Position numbers and translations under genes: made by a program. DNA of 64,000 nucleotides, from positions 62,001 through 126,000 of the forward strand of contig CAVOGJ010000017.1 of assembly GCA_963695405.1 (NCBI GenBank). The letters are read 5' to 3'. The notes beneath the pieces are model-generated. The model made no database searches, was not told the origin of the DNA, and was given only the letters and a program-made list of their open reading frames with translations. Positions 36,321 to 46,423 of this stretch are shown one piece after another. This DNA comes from CAVOGJ01 sp963695405 (GTDB lineage: Bacteria > Planctomycetota > Planctomycetia > Pirellulales > Pirellulaceae). Numbering within the stretch: the first letter of the stretch is position 1; every line of letters begins with the position of its first letter.

Positions 36321-38366
36321 CTACATCGTCACCTCTTCGGGAGCAATCGTCGTCGGCTTCTTTCGCTTGACGTCGTGATCCTGAGCCGGGGGACCGATCA
36401 GTTCACGAATATCACTCTCGCTGATCTCCTCTTTTTCCACGAGCGCACTGGCCAGCGCGTCCAATTTGTCGCGGTTCTTCGAGAGCAATTCCAACGCGCG
36501 ATCGGACGAAGCGTGCAGGATCTCCGCCACCTCCTCATCAATGATCTGCAGCGTGTGCTCGCTGAACTGCCGCTGCTGGTGGATCTCGCGTCCCAGAAAC
36601 GGGTCATCGTCGCTCAGCTTATAGCTGACCGGTCCCAGACGATCGCTCATCCCCCACTTGGTCACCATCCGCCGTGCCATCTGGGTGCCACGTTCCAAGT
36701 CGTTTTCCGCACCGGCGCTAAACTCGTCGTAGACCAGTTTCTCCGCCGCCCGACCGCCCAGAATGAAGGCCAGCCGGTCGCCCAGTTCGTGCTCGCAAAC
36801 GTTCATGCGATCTTCTTCAGGCAGTGTCTGTGTCACGCCGAGGGCGCGGCCACGAGGAATCACGGTCACCTTGTGGACGCGGTCATTCCCCCGCGTCAGC
36901 CAGGCGATCAGCGCATGCCCCGCCTCGTGGTAGGCCGTCTTTTCCTTGTCTTCCTCGGTGAGGATCTCCTCGCGCTTCGGACCCATCAGGATCTTGTCAC
37001 GGGCGTGCTCGAAATCGTCCATGCTGACAAAGTTCTTGTCGTTTCGCGTCGCCCACAAGGCGGCCTCGTTCACCATATTGCGGATGTCGGCCCCCGTCAG
37101 CCCCACGGTACCGGCGGCCAGCCGCTCCAGATCCACATCATCGGACAAGGGCACGTTTCGCACATGGACTTTAAAGATCGCCAACCGGCCCTTCAGCGTC
37201 GGTCGATCGACGGTGATGTGTCGGTCGAAGCGACCAGGTCGCAGCAACGCCGGATCGAGGACGTCGGGCCGATTCGTGGCGGCCATCACAATGACCGAAT
37301 CGGACGGCGCGAAACCATCCATCTCGCTGAGAATCTGATTGAGCGTCTGCTCCCGTTCGTCGTGCCCACCTCCCAGACCGGCACCCCGTTGGCGTCCGAC
37401 GGCATCGATCTCGTCGATGAAGATGATGGAGGGGCCCGTATCTTTGGCGTTCTTAAACAAATCGCGCACGCGGCTGGCACCCACACCGACGAACATTTGA
37501 ATGAATTCAGAACCGTTCACGGTGTAAAAGGGCACATCCGCTTCGCCCGCCACGGCGCGAGCCAACAGGGTCTTACCGGTGCCCGGTGGCCCGTTCAGCA
37601 GCACGCCCTTTGGCACGCGGCCTCCGAGGCGCTGAAACTTCTTCGGCTCACGGAGAAAGTCGACCAGCTCCTGCAGATCGGACTTCACTCCCTCCAGCCC
37701 CGCCACATCGTCGAACGTAATCCGCGATTCGCCGTGCTCGTAGCGCCTGGCCGTGCTCTTGCTGAAGCCCGACAAGAAGCCGCCCCCCATCAGTTGATCG
37801 CGGGTACGGCGAAACATGTTCCACAGGAAAACGAGAATCAAAATCGGCAGGATGACGCTGCCCAGCACCATTAGCAAGCCGTAACGATCTTCGACCGACT
37901 GATGGATTTGGTGCACCTGATTGGTCGCCAGCAGCTGCTCCAGCTCTTTCTTCCGTTCCTCACTCATATTCCGATTCAACTCGACCGAAAACCGCTGCTT
38001 CAGCGGCACGACCTCATTGTTCTTCTTGGGAGGCGGAACCAACTCGCCTTTTTCGTTGTACTTGGCAGGCGTGGCCGGCGGCTTGCGAAACAATCCCAGC
38101 AGCTTGTTGTCGGCGACATACGTGATCTGCGCCACATTGTCTTCCCGCAGCTGCTCGAAGAAGAAATCCTCGCGGATGGTCGACGTCTGTTGCGACTGGA
38201 ACCATAGCAGCGCCACCATGACCGTCATCACGACCGCCATGAACATCCACATGTTGGGATTACCACGTCCCATGCCCTTCTCGTTCGAATCGTTCGTCGA
38301 TCCGGGTTCGGGCGGGACTTTGCTCTTTTTCTCGCTCTTATTCATCTCATTCCTGACTTTTGCCAC
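36321..38366 (-). CDS. ftsH: ATP-dependent zinc metalloprotease FtsH
   Basis: A 681-residue membrane protease. A Lys-rich N-terminus leads to the first membrane segment (residues about 38-55) and a second at about 170-185 with a periplasmic domain between. The AAA+ module follows: Walker A GPPGTGKT (about 262-269), Walker B IIFIDEIDAVG, arginine fingers in LLRPGRFDRH, then the zinc site HEAGHALIAW and the downstream Asp/Glu ligand region. FtsH degrades misfolded membrane proteins and, in many bacteria, LpxC, which gives a functional link to the lpxC gene in this window. The alternative start is the Met at residue 8. Confidence 0.97.
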   Translation of the reverse strand: MAKVRNEMNKSEKKSKVPPEPGSTNDSNEKGMGRGNPNMWMFMAVVMTVMVALLWFQSQQTSTIREDFFFEQLREDNVAQITYVADNKLLGLFRKPPATPAKYNEKGELVPPPKKNNEVVPLKQRFSVELNRNMSEERKKELEQLLATNQVHQIHQSVEDRYGLLMVLGSVILPILILVFLWNMFRRTRDQLMGGGFLSGFSKSTARRYEHGESRITFDDVAGLEGVKSDLQELVDFLREPKKFQRLGGRVPKGVLLNGPPGTGKTLLARAVAGEADVPFYTVNGSEFIQMFVGVGASRVRDLFKNAKDTGPSIIFIDEIDAVGRQRGAGLGGGHDEREQTLNQILSEMDGFAPSDSVIVMAATNRPDVLDPALLRPGRFDRHITVDRPTLKGRLAIFKVHVRNVPLSDDVDLERLAAGTVGLTGADIRNMVNEAALWATRNDKNFVSMDDFEHARDKILMGPKREEILTEEDKEKTAYHEAGHALIAWLTRGNDRVHKVTVIPRGRALGVTQTLPEEDRMNVCEHELGDRLAFILGGRAAEKLVYDEFSAGAENDLERGTQMARRMVTKWGMSDRLGPVSYKLSDDDPFLGREIHQQRQFSEHTLQIIDEEVAEILHASSDRALELLSKNRDKLDALASALVEKEEISESDIRELIGPPAQDHDVKRKKPTTIAPEEVTM

Positions 38367-38513
38367 CCCGAGGAATTACGTTCTCTGGCTGGGAGTCCGC
38401 ACATCATAACCGGTTATTCTAGCCAATTATGACGGCACATCGTACAGCACCCGACGCCTAACCGGATTTCGGACGAAAAAATATCGCGAACGATTGCCTT
38501 TGCCGCCCCAGCT

Positions 38514-41177
38514 TTACTCCAATCTTTCTCGGGCTGTCGCGCGACACTTCAGGTACAGCCCGATTTTGGCCAGGCTCAAGGGAGTCTCCAATCGGGCTTG
38601 TAGCCGCCGTAGCTCGGGGCCCTCGTCCGAAAAAGCCCGCTCGAGGGCCGCGAATTCCGACGTCGTCCACACGCGATCGATGGGCAGGTGTCGTCCCTGT
38701 CCGACCGCCTGCTGCAGGTGCTCACAGAGCGTCTCCTCGTCCAGGTTGCGAATGGCCTGCATCTGTTCCAGGGAATACCCGTCCTCGACAATCAGCCGCC
38801 AAGTCCAATCGTAGGTTGTCGAGGCTGCGGCGACGGGCTCGCCCGCAGAAGGAGTTCCCGTGGCGGTCGCCGTCGCGGAACTCGGCTCCGGAATTGTCGA
38901 TTGTGGCAATTGTGCGTCCGTGCCTTGGTCTGCCAGCGGCGACAGGTGATTGGCCCCAGGGTCCTTTGAAATCACCCTTCGTTCCGGCGGGACCCCATCG
39001 CTTGCCGCCTGGCGGGTGCCGGCGGGGGCCATCGTCCGTGCCGCCGCAGTGTCGATTTCGACCGCTGCTTCCTTTCCGAAGGTCGCCCGCAGTTTTTTGA
39101 CGAGTCGCTTGGGCAGGGCCACGTTGCCCGGTGGGTGAGGCTCGTCCTTCATCACCCGGACGCCCGACTCGGTCAGCCGCAACAGGGGGCGATGCGGTTC
39201 CAACTCGAACTGCTCGACCCAACCAGTTCGCAAACACACATCGAGCAAGGCAGTCACCTCGGACTTGCGGAGCTCCTTCAAGCGCCCGAACGTCGAAAGT
39301 CGATCAAGACGCAGCTTCTTGATCCGCGCCGATTGCGAACCATACAGCATCTCGGCCACGGTCGATTTGCCAAACCGCTCTTTGGCACGCGCCACACCGC
39401 TGAGCGCGATCCGCACGACCGTCCGCAGCGTGGCATCGTCCTCCAGATTGATGATGGCTTGATCCACCACCGGCTCGCCTCGACAGATGTCGCAATTCAA
39501 GCAGGCTTGCGTTGATGGCTCGCCAAAGTACTTCAGGATTTCTAATTGGCGACAGCCGCGGGTGAACGCGTAATCGACCATCCGCTGCAGTTTCTCATAG
39601 TCGTAGGCCTTGCGTTCCGTCATCGCCTGGAAGTCGATCTCGAGTTCATCAAATGACTTGGGCGGCTGCGTGATATGAATCGCCCGACCACGAAAGGGGG
39701 GCACGTAATGAAACAATTCAAGCTGCGAGAGCTCGCCCAGCGCTTTGCGAACCGCCGCCGGTGCCAACCCGGATTGATCGATCAACCTCTGCAAGTCGAC
39801 ATACACCGGCTCGTACCGCATGTCTCCGACCAACTGCTCGGCCAGCCGCGCGACGCGGCGGGCGTTCCGCGCCTTGGAAGGGAGGAATTCGGCGAGCGCG
39901 GGGGCTTGGCTGTCGATCTGCAGCACCGCCATATTGCGATGCGGGTCGAGCCGCTGAATGGCGCCGGCTTTCTCCAGCAGCCGTTCGCAGGTTCCGACTC
40001 CTTCATTGCTGATATCCAGCCCCAACCGCTCACGTAACTCCTGCTGGGTAACTTCGATCGGGTCGTCGGTCTGGCTGCGCAGATAGTCGAGCACCTGTCG
40101 TACGATCTGCCGATCGGGATACGAACTTTCGATGAAGTATCGCTGAATTCGCAAGTCGGCCGCCGCGTAGAGCAAGATGCAGGCGGATTCCTGACCATCG
40201 CGCCCTGCCCTGCCCGCCTCTTGATAATACGCCTCGAGGGTGCCCGGCATGTTGTAGTGAATGACGAACCGCACATCCGGCTTGTCGATTCCCATGCCAA
40301 AGGCGTTGGTGGCCACCACGATCGGCGTCCGATCCTGCATAAAGTCTTCTTGCACCTGCTTCCGCTCGTCGGGCGGCAACCCGGCGTGATAGACGCCCAC
40401 GGCGCGACCGCTGGCAATCTTCACTCGCGTGGCGACCAACTCGCAGGCCTTCCGCGTCGATACGTAGATGATGCCCGCACCCTGATGTCGTCGCACCAGC
40501 CGATCGATCGAATCGTCTTTTTCGCTGGCGCTCGAGTGGTGAATCACCTGATAATGCAAGTTCTCGCGGGCGAACCCGGCCACGAACGTCGCCGGGGATG
40601 CCAGCTGCAGTTGCTCGACCACATCCGTCTGCACATCCGGCGTCGCCGTCGCCGTGAGCGCGATGGTCGGCGGCGCTCCGATTCGCTGGCGGTACAGCCC
40701 CAGCCGCGAGTAATCGTGGCGAAAGTCGTGTCCCCATTCGCTAATGCAGTGCGCCTCGTCGACGGCCAGCATTTTCACCCCAACGGAGCGGACGATTTCG
40801 ACGAAGCGTTGGCTGCGAAACCGCTCGGGAGCCACATAGACCAGCGTGTACTCGCCCCGCACCAGGTTGTCTAACCGCTCGTGCTGCTCCTGCCCCGAAA
40901 GCGTGCTGTTGATGAAGGTGGCCGCGATCCCCTTGTCGCAGAGCGCGTCGACTTGATCCTTCATTAGCGCGATCAGCGGCGAGATGACCAGCGTCAATCC
41001 GTCCATCATCAACGCGGGCAACTGGTAGCAGAGGCTCTTCCCACCGCCGGTGGGCATGATGCACAGACAATCCTGGCCGGCGAGGATGGTATCGATGACA
41101 TCTCGCTGAGCCGGCCGGAACGCGCGCAACCCGAACCGAGCCAGATACTCGTCCGGTGATCCATGCGCTGTGCTCAT
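38514..41177 (-). CDS. recQ: ATP-dependent DNA helicase RecQ
   Basis: About 887 residues from the ATG at 41177; the open frame to 41225 adds 16 unlikely residues. Helicase motifs are in place: FRPAQRDVIDTIL (motif 0), CIMPTGGGKSLCYQLP (motif I), DEAHCISEWGHDFR (motif II), LTATATPDV (motif III), and QEAGRAGRDGQ (motif VI). A zinc-binding Cys cluster (CRQLEILKYFGE...CLNCDIC) and winged-helix RQC region follow, then a long linker and a C-terminal helical domain similar to the HTH seen in some RecQ proteins. No clear HRDC signature. The extra 250 residues beyond the usual 600 make it a long form. Confidence 0.93.
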   Translation of the reverse strand: MSTAHGSPDEYLARFGLRAFRPAQRDVIDTILAGQDCLCIMPTGGGKSLCYQLPALMMDGLTLVISPLIALMKDQVDALCDKGIAATFINSTLSGQEQHERLDNLVRGEYTLVYVAPERFRSQRFVEIVRSVGVKMLAVDEAHCISEWGHDFRHDYSRLGLYRQRIGAPPTIALTATATPDVQTDVVEQLQLASPATFVAGFARENLHYQVIHHSSASEKDDSIDRLVRRHQGAGIIYVSTRKACELVATRVKIASGRAVGVYHAGLPPDERKQVQEDFMQDRTPIVVATNAFGMGIDKPDVRFVIHYNMPGTLEAYYQEAGRAGRDGQESACILLYAAADLRIQRYFIESSYPDRQIVRQVLDYLRSQTDDPIEVTQQELRERLGLDISNEGVGTCERLLEKAGAIQRLDPHRNMAVLQIDSQAPALAEFLPSKARNARRVARLAEQLVGDMRYEPVYVDLQRLIDQSGLAPAAVRKALGELSQLELFHYVPPFRGRAIHITQPPKSFDELEIDFQAMTERKAYDYEKLQRMVDYAFTRGCRQLEILKYFGEPSTQACLNCDICRGEPVVDQAIINLEDDATLRTVVRIALSGVARAKERFGKSTVAEMLYGSQSARIKKLRLDRLSTFGRLKELRKSEVTALLDVCLRTGWVEQFELEPHRPLLRLTESGVRVMKDEPHPPGNVALPKRLVKKLRATFGKEAAVEIDTAAARTMAPAGTRQAASDGVPPERRVISKDPGANHLSPLADQGTDAQLPQSTIPEPSSATATATGTPSAGEPVAAASTTYDWTWRLIVEDGYSLEQMQAIRNLDEETLCEHLQQAVGQGRHLPIDRVWTTSEFAALERAFSDEGPELRRLQARLETPLSLAKIGLYLKCRATARERLE

Positions 41178-41289
41178 GCCCGACCGCCCACGCTCCTCGT
41201 CGCGATCTTCATTTTCAGGGTGCATTCGCGGTCATGATATCACGCGAAGTCCGAGGCTTAATAGTATGGCGACGAACCGGCGTCGACCT

Positions 41290-42120
41290 CGGCCGATTCC
41301 TCCGCGCCCTCTGTGCCTCTGCGTTTCAAAATCTTCGCGCTTCGAAGCTTCTCCTCCGCCGGACGAAGGTAGAAACACAGAGACGCAGAGATCGTAGCGT
41401 TTGTAGCGTAGCCGTCCTCGGCTGCGAAACGCCAGCTAAGTTACCATCCTGCCCTCTGCGTGCCTTTGTTTCAAAATCTTCCCCTGCGCACCCGAGCCCT
41501 TCCCTCCCGATCGCTGCCACCGGCGCTCCGCAGCCGGGGACGGCTACGCCACGAACTCCGTGCCCTCTGTGCCTCTGCGTTTCAAAATCTTCGCGCTTCG
41601 AAGCTTCTCCTCCGCCGGACGAAGGTAGAAACGCAGAGACGCAGAGACGCAGAGATCGTAGCGTTTGTAGCGTAGCCGTCCTCGGCTGCGAAACACCAGC
41701 TAAGTTACCATCCTGCCCTCTGCGTGCCTTTGTTTCAAAATCTTCCCCTGCGCAACCCGAGCCCTTCCCTCCCGATCGTTGCCACCGGCGCTCTCGCAGC
41801 CGGGGACGGCTACGCCACGAACTCCGTGCCCTCTGTGCCTCTGCGTTTCAAAATCTTCGCGCTTCGAAGCTTCTCCTCCGCCGGACGAAGGTAGAAACGC
41901 AGAGACGCAGAGACGCAGAGATCGTAGCGTTTGTAGCGTAGCCGTCCTCGGCTGCGAAACGCCAGCTAAGTTACCATCCTGCCCTCTGCGTGCCTTTGTT
42001 TCAAAATCTTCCCCTGCGCACCCGAGCCCTTCCCTCCCGATCGCTGCCACCGGCGCTCCGCAGCCGGGGACGGCTACGCTACGAACTCCGTGCCCTCTGT
42101 GCCTCTGTGTTTCAAAAAAA
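41290..42120. repeat. Tandem array of the GAAACAC hairpin family, about 264-bp units
   Basis: Arms start at about 41306, 41562, 41828 and 42092 (spacing 256, 266, 264). Each unit has CTCTGTGCCTCTGCGTTTC, a stem-loop ending GAAACGCAGAGACGCAGAG, the tail GCGTAGCCGTCCTCGGCTGCG and, later, its inverse CGCAGCCGGGGACGGCTACGC, so the unit has two nested hairpins. In units two and three the GACGCAGA step is itself duplicated. The long ORFs over this stretch are artefacts. It covers most of the 1.1 kb between recQ and the Rieske gene. Confidence 0.92.
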
Positions 42121-42266
42121 ACTTCCCCGCACCACTCGAACCCTCCCTGCGGCGGGACCTCCTTGCTCCATCCCTCTCCTGTGCCTCTGCACCCGGGATG
42201 AATCGGTCGCGTTCGTCCGTTAGACTGCCAGCTTCCACTCCTCCGACTGGCTGTGCGGAACATCCC

Positions 42267-43346
42267 ATGACCCCTGCGTTACTCACCGGTGACCACTTCA
42301 CCGCCCGCGAGATTTTCGACCGGGAAACCGAACGCATCTTTCGTACGCACTGGTTATCCGTGGCGCGAAGCGAAACGATGGCCCAGGCGGGGCAGTACCT
42401 CACCACCGAACTTACCGGCGAGCGGCTGCTGCTGATTCGCGGTGCGGACGCGATCCCGCGCGGCATGTACAACGTTTGCCGGCACCGAGGAGCGGTGATG
42501 CTCGACGAACCCCAGGGCACCCTCACGGGCGGCTGTGTCACCTGTCCCTATCACGCCTGGTCCTATGACGAGCAAGGACGGCTGACGCGGGCTCCCAACA
42601 TGCCGGCGGAGGGCTGGGACCGCGCCGCCTTCGGGCTCGGCCCCGTCGTCTGCCAGGAATGGAATGGCTACTTGATGTTGCGGTTATCCGGACACGGCGA
42701 GGTGCGGGACGAGTTTGCCCCGCTCCACGCGAAGATCGATGCCTGGGACCTGCCGCTGCTGCGAGTCGCCGCCAGTCTGGAATACGAAGTGGCCGCCAAC
42801 TGGAAGTTGCTGTTTCACAACTACAGCGAGTGTTACCACTGCCCCACGGTCCACCCGACGCTGAACCGGTTGACACCGTACCGATCAGCGGCCAACGACC
42901 TATTATCTGGCGGCTTGCTGGGGGGACCGATGTTATTGAATGACGGCGTTGCTTCCATGTCACTCAGTGGCCGATCGGTTGCGCGGCCGCTGCCTCGACT
43001 CTCACCGCAGGAACAGCGACAAGTCGCCTATTACACGGTGTTTCCGAACATGTTCCTCAGCACGCATCCCGATTATGTGATGGTGCATCGTCTGCAGCGC
43101 GAGGCCGTCGATTGCACACGAGTGACGTGTGAATTCCTGTTCCATCCCGAGTCGATGGCTGGCGCGGGGTTTGATCCGTCGCCGGCGGTGGAATTCTGGG
43201 ACCAAACGAATCGGCAGGATTGGGAGGTGTGCGAGCGCGTACAGCGCGGCGCTGCCACGCGCGGCTTCGTACCCGGTGTGTATTCGCCGTTCGAGTCGGT
43301 GCTACCGCACTTTGACGCGCATTACTTGCGGGTCCTGGAGGGCTGA
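42267..43346 (+). CDS. Rieske [2Fe-2S] ring-hydroxylating oxygenase alpha subunit
   Basis: 359 residues from the ATG at 42267; the longer open frame upstream is translated repeat. The N-terminal Rieske domain has the cluster pair NVCRHRGAVM and CPYHAWSYD (residues about 71-105). The catalytic domain begins NWKLLFHNYSECYHCPTVHP, with the 2-His-1-carboxylate iron site (the two His here and a later Asp). Related proteins include choline/carnitine-type monooxygenases and other oxygenases that hydroxylate aliphatic or aromatic substrates. No reductase or ferredoxin gene is adjacent, so the electron donor is encoded elsewhere. It is surrounded by repeats on both sides. Confidence 0.9.
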   Translation: MTPALLTGDHFTAREIFDRETERIFRTHWLSVARSETMAQAGQYLTTELTGERLLLIRGADAIPRGMYNVCRHRGAVMLDEPQGTLTGGCVTCPYHAWSYDEQGRLTRAPNMPAEGWDRAAFGLGPVVCQEWNGYLMLRLSGHGEVRDEFAPLHAKIDAWDLPLLRVAASLEYEVAANWKLLFHNYSECYHCPTVHPTLNRLTPYRSAANDLLSGGLLGGPMLLNDGVASMSLSGRSVARPLPRLSPQEQRQVAYYTVFPNMFLSTHPDYVMVHRLQREAVDCTRVTCEFLFHPESMAGAGFDPSPAVEFWDQTNRQDWEVCERVQRGAATRGFVPGVYSPFESVLPHFDAHYLRVLEG

Positions 43347-43369
43347 CGGCGAAATGAGATGACAAGATC

Positions 43370-44075
43370 TCTCCGCGTCCTCTGTGCCTCTGTGTTTCTA
43401 CCTTCTGTCCGGCGGCGGGGAAGATCTGAAACACCGAGACACGGAGGGCACGGAGGACGTAGCGTACACGTCCCCGGCTGCGGAGCCCCGGTGGCAGCGA
43501 TCGGGAGCGAGGGCTCGGGTGCGCAGGGGAAGCTTTTGAAACGCCGAGCCACAATGCTATCTGAGTCGGCGCGGATCAGACAAGAAAAGATACCTCCGCG
43601 TCCTCTGTGCCTCTGTGTTTCTACCCTTGTGCTGTGGCGGGGAAGATCTGAAACACCGAGACACGGAGGGCACGGAGGACGTAGCGTACACGTCCCCGGC
43701 TGCGGAGCCCCGGTGGCAGCGATCGGGAGCGAGGGCTCGGGTGCGCAGGGGAAGCTTTTGAAACGCCGAGCCACAATGCTATCTGAGTCGGCGTGGATCA
43801 GATAACAAAAGATACCTCCGCGTCCTCTGTGCCTCTGTGTTTCTACCCTTGTGCTGTGGCGGGGAAGATTTGAAACACCGAGACACGGAGGGCACGGAGG
43901 ACGTAGCGTACACGTCCCCGGCTGCGGAGCCCCGGTGGCAGCGATCGGGAGCGAGGGCTCGGGTGCGCAGGGGAAGCTTTTGAAACGCCGAGCCACAATG
44001 CTATCTGAGTCGGCGTGGATCAGATAAGAAAAGATACCTCCGCGTCCTCTGTGCCTCTGTGTTTCTACCTTCCGA
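43370..44075. repeat. Tandem array of the GAAACAC hairpin family, 222-bp units
   Basis: Units begin CCTCTGTGCCTCTGTGTTTCTACC at about 43380, 43601, 43823 and 44045, a strict 222-bp period with almost no divergence between the middle copies. Each unit has a hairpin loop, the arm GAAACACCGAGACACGGAG, the link GTAGCGTACACGTCCCCGGCTGCG and a CTTTTGAAACGCCGAGCCAC tail. This fills the 750 bp between the Rieske gene and the Pro-rich gene. Confidence 0.92.
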
Positions 44076-44096
44076 CTGCTTCCTGCACCCGCACCG

Positions 44097-45154
44097 CTAA
44101 AACGCCGAGTCCGCCAAGCGCCGTTCCCCCCGCTCGCGACGCGACCCATGCCGCATATCCGCCACCAAATCCTGATAGCGGTTATAGGTATCCCAGGCGA
44201 TCCACCCGAGATACAAATTCAGCCCCACGGATGCAAAGAGTGCCAGCAAAGTGAGAAAATACGAGCCCCCCGGTTGATTGAGCTGATTCGCGACTTCATC
44301 CGCCGTCGGCAATCGCATCTCGGGCCGAGTGGCCAACGGTGGGGTCATCGTCTCTCTACCCGACGGATTCGCCATTGGCGGCGGCACCATCGTGCGCGTC
44401 GCACCGTTCACAGGATCGGACGGCGGTGGCGCATACACGGGCGCGGTCGACGATGGTTCGGAATCGCGCGGACGACCGGCGGGTGGCAATTGGGCTTGGC
44501 GGCCGGGCGCAGTCATCGGGGGCAGATCGACACGCGAGTCATCGGCGCCACGCCGCGGCGGAGGCCCGGCATAGGGCGGAGGATCATCCGTGCGATCGGA
44601 GGTCAGACGCACGTCATTCCTGGGGAGGAAATCGGCGTTATCGGTCGTGGCCCGTGGGAGATCGTTCCAGGACGGGGGCCTGACATCCGTTGGCCCCGGG
44701 GACTGCGTGACGGCGGTGGGCCCGCAGGCGGAAGAATGTCCGTGTCGTGATTGCGACGGCCGCCGGACGGCGGGACCGGAGTCAATTCGCCTTCATACGC
44801 CGCTGTCGGATCGTTCGGAGCCGTGCGGCCGGGGGGCAACACCAACCCATCGACGCCACGGGGCGGTGCGGGTTGTTGCAGTTGAGCCTGTCGAACGGGG
44901 CCGGGAGGATCGACGGGAGTGCGTTCCGCGTCCCACGCCGGAAAACGATCGTCACGGGGCGGATCGGCGGCGGTGATGGGGGGGAGGACGGCTTGCGTGG
45001 GCGTACCCCAGTCCGCTGACCTTCCTGTCGCGGGCGGCGTTGATGAATTGGGAAAGATCGATTCGTAGGGCGTTGCCGATCGACGAGGCGGCTCGCTCGT
45101 TCCAAAATCTCCGCCCATCGTGACGGCGGAGAGGAGTAATGCGACGGCCTGCAT
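44097..45154 (-). CDS. Secreted Pro-rich protein with C-terminal membrane anchor, frameshifted
   Basis: Two overlapping frames, 45154-44603 (183 residues) and 44612-44097 (171 residues), both read as Pro/Ala/Arg/Asp-rich sequence and probably form one protein of about 350 residues with a frame change near 44718. The start ATG (45154) has GGAG about eight bases upstream and a short hydrophobic leader (QAVALLLSAVTMGG). The body is low-complexity, with PPP-type runs and no recognised domain. One membrane segment lies near the C-terminus (YFLTLLALFASVGLNLYLGW) followed by a basic tail. A periplasmic spacer anchored in the inner membrane is plausible. Function unknown. Confidence 0.6.
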
Positions 45155-45683
45155 GGTGGATGCTCCTGGACTGGCGTGTGCCGCAAGCTGGGCCCGTTCC
45201 TAGGTCCAGCGACCGGTGACGGCGACGATCGCCTGCGGCCAGCCGATTGGTGACGTATAAGAGCCGAGACGGCGCACGCCTGATCGTTTGGATGGTAGAA
45301 ACAACTCAAGCGGTGTGTAAACACCGATTTGGCAGAAAGGGCGCATGCCGGGAAAGCTGGGCCGACCCCGCTGGCACCCGCATCGTGGGGGCGGCAGTTT
45401 AGATCCCGCTCGCTCAGCAGAGTGCGCTTACCGCCGCGGCAGACCTCGCGAACGTTACCACTCCCTGCCGCGCACCGGCACGATGGCATATGCGGGAAGG
45501 GCATCATGCTTCGAGCAACGCATCATCCTCTGACTTTGCAATATCCTGCCCGCAGCTGTCATCCCAGGAGGACACCAACACTCGCTGAAAATCGTTTTGT
45601 TCACCTCAGGCTAGCATTTGCTAATGCCGCAAAACCGACTCGTGACGCGGCCCGACGGTTTCCGGATGCGCTAAAAAACCATG
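45155..45683. other. Intergenic region without a supported gene
   Basis: About 530 bp between the Pro-rich gene start and the terminator of the PEP-CTERM gene. Open frames on both strands have no ribosome sites or domain-like composition. The promoter of the Pro-rich gene should lie here. No repeat of the two main families is present. Confidence 0.5.
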
Positions 45684-45722
45684 CAAAAAAGGCCGCTGAT
45701 GTGGAACACCAACGGCCTCATT
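45684..45722 (-). terminator. Rho-independent terminator of the PEP-CTERM gene
   Basis: Read on the minus strand, GGCCGTTGGTGTTCCACAT pairs with CAGCGGCC and is followed by TTTTTT. The stem is about ten pairs with two mismatches and a short loop. It lies about 35 bp after the stop of the PEP-CTERM gene. Confidence 0.85.
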
Positions 45723-45754
45723 TCGTGCTGTTAGAGAGCAGTGGAAGATCGCCT

Positions 45755-46336
45755 CTATGAAACAGGCGACCCGTCCCAACGACGACGAGCATACACACAA
45801 CCGATTGCCAAGCAGCCCCACACGACGACGCTGACTGGTTCAGGAATTGCTACATTGTTGTAGGCCGAAATATGGGATACTCCGTATTGGTTAAGGCCAA
45901 AAGGATATTGCGGGACCTCGATGTCACCTGTGATTCCGTCTTCGAAATACCAGACTTCATCGCCCCAATTCGGACCGTCGTACTTAGCAAGGATGTACTG
46001 GAACGTGCCCACCAACGTGATTGTCGTGCTGTTGTCCGCGCCTCTCTGATCCCCCGTAGACACAGCCGTGGGAAACGGACCAGCGAGTGTGCTATTGATA
46101 CGGTCGTAGTCACTACCACCAATGTCTGTAACATTGGCACCAGCCGCCAAGGTGATTAGGTTGTTGATATAACTAACTTCATCAGTTGGACTGGAAGGTT
46201 CTGCATCATAAATCCGTCCGACGTAATTGGCGTCATAGAGTGTTAGTTGGAGCGCCGCATCGGCGACGGAACTCAAGGCGGCGAAAACTACGGCCGCCGA
46301 GCCGAAAGCCAGTATTTTCTTGATCAAGGTTGACAT
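45755..46336 (-). CDS. PEP-CTERM sorting-domain protein
   Basis: A 193-residue secreted protein. A signal peptide (residues 1-27, ending SSVADA) is followed by a Thr/Asn/Asp-rich beta-type domain, then the sorting tail IPEPVSVVVWGCLAIGC and an ARRRW basic end. The tail has the three parts that an exosortase recognises: PEP motif, membrane segment, Arg cluster. The product would be cut and attached to, or passed through, the cell surface. No exosortase gene is in the window. The central domain is not a family I know. A terminator directly follows. Confidence 0.88.
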   Translation of the reverse strand: MSTLIKKILAFGSAAVVFAALSSVADAALQLTLYDANYVGRIYDAEPSSPTDEVSYINNLITLAAGANVTDIGGSDYDRINSTLAGPFPTAVSTGDQRGADNSTTITLVGTFQYILAKYDGPNWGDEVWYFEDGITGDIEVPQYPFGLNQYGVSHISAYNNVAIPEPVSVVVWGCLAIGCVYARRRWDGSPVS

Positions 46337-46423
46337 CGGAGAAATGTCCTCATGTGAAAGACAGTCAATTTATTTGGAAGAATCCAGCACCGCGACAGCG
46401 TACCTGTCGCGACCTCACGAGTG

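Noticed and set aside
35883..37874. A 663-codon plus-strand open frame
   Set aside because: It is antisense to ftsH and rsgA, whose motifs are complete. High-GC genes often leave long open frames on the reverse strand. No domain or ribosome site was seen.
41156..42263. Long open frames on both strands with motifs like LRALCASAFQ and ETQRHRGHG
   Set aside because: They are translations of the GAAACAC hairpin repeat. The same peptides appear at every copy in whichever frame is open, without ribosome sites.
43322..44149. A 275-codon minus-strand frame with internal peptide repeats
   Set aside because: The peptide repeat reflects the 222-bp DNA unit (74 codons exactly), which keeps the frame open by chance.
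45329..45760. A 143-codon plus-strand open frame
   Set aside because: It crosses the PEP-CTERM terminator, is rich in Arg/His/Pro and has no ribosome site.
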